From an uncultured Collinsella sp. (GTDB lineage: Bacteria > Actinomycetota > Coriobacteriia > Coriobacteriales > Coriobacteriaceae), in the NCBI GenBank assembly GCA_900554985.1, contig USJQ01000038.1:1-8140 (forward strand): DNA of 8,140 nt, in the 5' to 3' direction. A program made the position numbers and the translations under genes. The notes beneath the pieces were generated by a model. It ran no database searches. It was not told where the DNA came from and saw nothing but the letters and a program-made list of their open reading frames with translations. The number at the start of each line of letters is the position of its first letter. Positions within the stretch are counted from its first letter, which is position 1. Positions 5,825 through 8,140 of this stretch are shown in pieces.

Positions 5825-6290
5825 CCGCTATCAGGACAAGGTGCTCGAGACCTACGCGCGCTCCCTTCTGGAAGCCGCTAAGGCCGAGAGCCATGTGTTC
5901 GAGGACCTCGAGATGATCGAGCGCTTGGCTTCCGCCAGCCCCGAGATCATCGCCGTGCTCGACACCATGTCCAAGCGCGACCAGCTCGACCTTCTTCCCA
6001 AGGTGGCAGCTGCCTTTAAGTATGTTGCCGAGGAAGACGAGGATGTAGTGGGCGTGACCGTCACCACGGCGATCCCGCTCGACGACGAGCTGCGTCAAAC
6101 CATCACTAAGAAATGCGAGCAGGACTTCGGCCGCAAGGTATTCCTTATCGAGCAGGTTGACCCGTCTATCGTGGGCGGCCTGGTGCTCGAGGCCCGCGGC
6201 GAGCGTCGTGACATTTCCGTCAAGACGCAGCTGCGCATCGCGCAGGAGACCCTCGCAAACTCTGCTAATTCGTACGGAGGTGAAGCCTAA
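5814..6290 (+). CDS. atpH: F1Fo ATP synthase subunit delta (OSCP family)
   Basis: Caps the F1 alpha/beta head and ties it to the b stalk. The 158-residue protein starts with the family's YARSLLEAA helix (14-22). Its C-terminal signature is [19 protein letters not shown] (115-133) followed by SVKTQLRI (135-142), and the inter-domain strand VTVTTAIPL is at 81-89. It is about 20 residues shorter than typical members (about 175-180), and the loss falls in the N-terminal helical domain: the segment [16 protein letters not shown] (53-68) follows directly after the helix ending near 50, where two helices are normally found between. The frame is intact, so this looks like a family trait and not damage. 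The ATG at 5814 has AGGT (5803-5806) 7 bases upstream and overlaps the atpF end by 11 bases; its stop overlaps the atpA start as TAATG. Confidence 0.93.
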   Translation: MPTSRYQDKVLETYARSLLEAAKAESHVFEDLEMIERLASASPEIIAVLDTMSKRDQLDLLPKVAAAFKYVAEEDEDVVGVTVTTAIPLDDELRQTITKKCEQDFGRKVFLIEQVDPSIVGGLVLEARGERRDISVKTQLRIAQETLANSANSYGGEA

Positions 6291-7888
6291 TGTCCGAAAC
6301 CCTCAATGCCCAGGATATCGCCAAGAAACTGCAGGAGCAGCTCACGAGCCTCTCCGCGACGGTCGATACGCATGAGGTTTCAACGGTCGACGAGGTAGGC
6401 GACGGCATCGCGCGCGTCTCCGGCCTCAAGAGCGCCATGGCAGGCGAGCTTCTGGAGTTCAAGAGCTCCGATACCGGTGAGACCGTCTTCGGCCTTGCCC
6501 AGAACCTTGACCGTGACGAGGTCGGCGCCGTTCTGTTCGGTGCCGTCGACTCCATCAAGGAAGGCGACGAGTGCCGCACCACTGGCCGCATTATGGATAT
6601 CCCCGTGAGCCGTGCCATGCTCGGCCGCGTCGTCAATCCGCTCGGCCAGCCCATCGACGGCCTGGGCGACATCGTCGCCACGCACCGTCGCCCCATCGAG
6701 TTCAAGGCTCCCGGCGTCATCGATCGTACCCCGGTGTGCGAGCCGGTTCAGACCGGTCTGCTCGCTATCGACTCCATGGTGCCTATTGGCCGCGGTCAGC
6801 GTGAGCTCATCATCGGCGACCGTAAGACCGGTAAGACCGCCATCGCCATCGACGCTATCCTCAACCAGCGCGGCAAGGGCATGGTCTGCATCTATGTCGC
6901 CATCGGCCAGAAGGCCTCCACGGTTGCCAACATCCGCGAGACCCTCGCTCAGCACGGTGCGCTCGACTACACCATCATCGTTTCGGCCACCGCTGCCGAT
7001 TCCGCCCCTATGCAGTACATCGCGCCTATGGCCGGTGCCGCTATCGGCGCGTTCTTCATGTACAACGGCGAGGACGGCAAGCCCGCCAGCGAGACCAACC
7101 CCGGCGGCCACGTGCTCGTCATCTACGACGACCTGTCCAAGCAGGCTGTGGCCTACCGTCAGATGTCGCTGACGCTGCATCGTCCGCCCGGACGCGAGGC
7201 CTATCCTGGCGACATCTTCTACCTGCACTCTCGTCTGCTCGAGCGTGCCGTCAAGATGTCCAAGAAGAACGGTTACGGCTCCATGACGGCACTGCCGATC
7301 ATCGAGACCCAGGACGGCGACGTCTCGGCCTACATTCCGACCAACGTCATTTCCATTACCGATGGTCAGATCTACCTGCAGTCCGAGCTCTTCTTCCAGG
7401 GTCAGCGCCCGGCAGTCGACGTGGGCATCTCCGTGTCCCGCGTCGGTGGCGATGCGCAGACCAAGGCCATGAAGCAGGTCGCCGGCAACCTCCGTCTGGA
7501 CCTCGCTTCGTACCAGGAGCTCGCCGGCTTTACGCAGTTCGGCTCCGACCTCGACGAGGCTACTCAGAAGCAGCTTACCCATGGCGCTCGCATGACCGAG
7601 CTCCTGAAGCAGCCGCGCTACAAGCCGTTTGAGGTTGGCGAGCAGATCGTTACGCTGTTCGCTGGCAACGAGGGCTTCCTGGATGACCTGGAGATCGCCG
7701 ACGTGCTGCCCTTCCGTGCCGAGCTCATCGAGTACATGGACAATGGCTTTGGCTCGCTGCTCGACAAGGTTCGCGCCAAGAAGATCGATGATGACACCAA
7801 GGCTGAGCTCTTGCGCGTCATCGGCGACTTCAAGCATCAGTTCATGGCCAAGCACCATTCGGATGTTTCTGGATCAGAGGAGAACTAA
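6290..7888 (+). CDS. atpA: F1Fo ATP synthase subunit alpha
   Basis: Non-catalytic nucleotide-binding subunit of F1, alternating with beta in the hexamer. It has 532 residues (usual about 505-550). Visible parts: N-terminal delta-binding helix and beta-barrel (1-100); P-loop GDRKTGKT (176-183), with Lys179 where E. coli has Gln172; VAIGQKAST (203-211); Walker [12 protein letters not shown] (275-285); [16 protein letters not shown] block [12 protein letters not shown] (297-308); [18 protein letters not shown] (335-352); and ISVSRVGG (380-387) with the arginine finger Arg384. An extra segment of about 13 residues ([13 protein letters not shown], 261-273) sits between FFMYNG and HVLVIYDD, where E. 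coli alpha goes straight on. The ATG at 6290 is preceded by GGAGGTG (6276-6282) at 7 bases and overlaps the atpH stop by one base, implying coupling. Confidence 0.98.
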   Translation: MSETLNAQDIAKKLQEQLTSLSATVDTHEVSTVDEVGDGIARVSGLKSAMAGELLEFKSSDTGETVFGLAQNLDRDEVGAVLFGAVDSIKEGDECRTTGRIMDIPVSRAMLGRVVNPLGQPIDGLGDIVATHRRPIEFKAPGVIDRTPVCEPVQTGLLAIDSMVPIGRGQRELIIGDRKTGKTAIAIDAILNQRGKGMVCIYVAIGQKASTVANIRETLAQHGALDYTIIVSATAADSAPMQYIAPMAGAAIGAFFMYNGEDGKPASETNPGGHVLVIYDDLSKQAVAYRQMSLTLHRPPGREAYPGDIFYLHSRLLERAVKMSKKNGYGSMTALPIIETQDGDVSAYIPTNVISITDGQIYLQSELFFQGQRPAVDVGISVSRVGGDAQTKAMKQVAGNLRLDLASYQELAGFTQFGSDLDEATQKQLTHGARMTELLKQPRYKPFEVGEQIVTLFAGNEGFLDDLEIADVLPFRAELIEYMDNGFGSLLDKVRAKKIDDDTKAELLRVIGDFKHQFMAKHHSDVSGSEEN

Positions 7889-7893
7889 GCCCC

Positions 7894-8140
7894 ATGGCCA
7901 ACCTTCGCGACATTAAGAAGCGAATCTCCTCGGTTACCACGACCAAGCAGATCACGCGCACGATGGAGATGGTCTCTACGGCCAAGATCCGTCGTGCCCT
8001 CGATCGCTCCAAGCAGGCCGAGCCCTATAAGGAGGCGCTGACCGACGTCATGTTGACGGTCGCCGGCGACGCCTCCTGTTCGGGCACCGATCCCATGCTG
8101 CAGAAGCATGAGAGCGTCAAGCATGGCCTGATTGTCGTTA
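7894..8140 (+). CDS. atpG: F1Fo ATP synthase subunit gamma, 3' end beyond window
   Basis: Central rotor shaft of F1. The first 82 codons are present and the frame is open at the right edge. The start MANLRDIKKRISSVTTTKQI (1-20) followed by TRTMEMVSTAKIRRA (21-35) is the conserved N-terminal coiled-coil helix of gamma, and VKHGLIVV at 75-82 begins the Rossmann-like middle domain. The ATG at 7894 lies 5 bases after the atpA stop, with AGAGGAG (7876-7882), inside the end of atpA, 11 bases upstream. The beta and epsilon genes normally follow. Confidence 0.95.
   Translation, partial: MANLRDIKKRISSVTTTKQITRTMEMVSTAKIRRALDRSKQAEPYKEALTDVMLTVAGDASCSGTDPMLQKHESVKHGLIVV

Noticed and set aside
6380..7858. 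492-codon open frame on the - strand opposite atpA
   Set aside because: It is a shadow of the GC-rich codon bias of atpA. The translation is low-complexity, with no family motif, while the + strand product is unmistakable.
1..8140. Mobile element or transferred island
   Set aside because: No transposase, integrase, terminal inverted repeats or visible composition break; all genes after the first are core housekeeping genes in uniform codon style.

Overview
The window reads as a stretch of chromosome from a GC-rich actinobacterium, most likely a coriobacterium of the Collinsella type. That placement is an inference: codon third positions are strongly G/C, GTG starts are used freely, and the ATP synthase alpha P-loop is GDRKTGKT, with the lysine I associate with actinobacteria where E. 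coli has glutamine. No database search was possible. All genes are on the + strand.

Left part (1-3488): the C-terminal end of a small DNA-binding (helix-turn-helix) protein enters from the left edge. After a 134-base gap comes a TsaC/YrdC/Sua5-family L-threonylcarbamoyladenylate synthase (tRNA t6A modification). Thirteen bases later glycerol kinase (glpK) begins. After a 122-base gap comes uracil phosphoribosyltransferase (upp), which is followed by a strong GC-rich hairpin that looks like its terminator.

Middle (3489-3768): a 280-base non-coding region holds the upp terminator, then a repeat-rich stretch with a perfect 6-bp inverted repeat, then a good sigma70-type promoter (TTGTAC, 16 bases, TACAAT).

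Right part (3769-8140): the front of an F1Fo ATP synthase operon in the classical order: a small AtpI-like membrane protein, a (atpB), c (atpE), b (atpF), delta (atpH), alpha (atpA), and the start of gamma (atpG), which runs off the right edge. Most genes are tightly packed: a 3-base gap, an 11-base overlap, a 1-base TAATG overlap and a 5-base gap. The exceptions are 124 bases before atpE and 15 bases between atpE and atpF. The c subunit lacks the serine/threonine that follows the carboxylate in Na+-binding c rings, so the enzyme is predicted to move protons. Beta and epsilon should lie beyond the right edge.

I see no undescribed multi-gene system here. The points worth a second look are family-level peculiarities: an apparent Sec signal peptide on subunit b, a very short c subunit, an insertion in alpha, a shortened delta, an insertion in the TsaC-like protein, a glycerol kinase without the phosphorylatable histidine of low-GC Gram-positives, and the repeat-rich control region before the atp operon.
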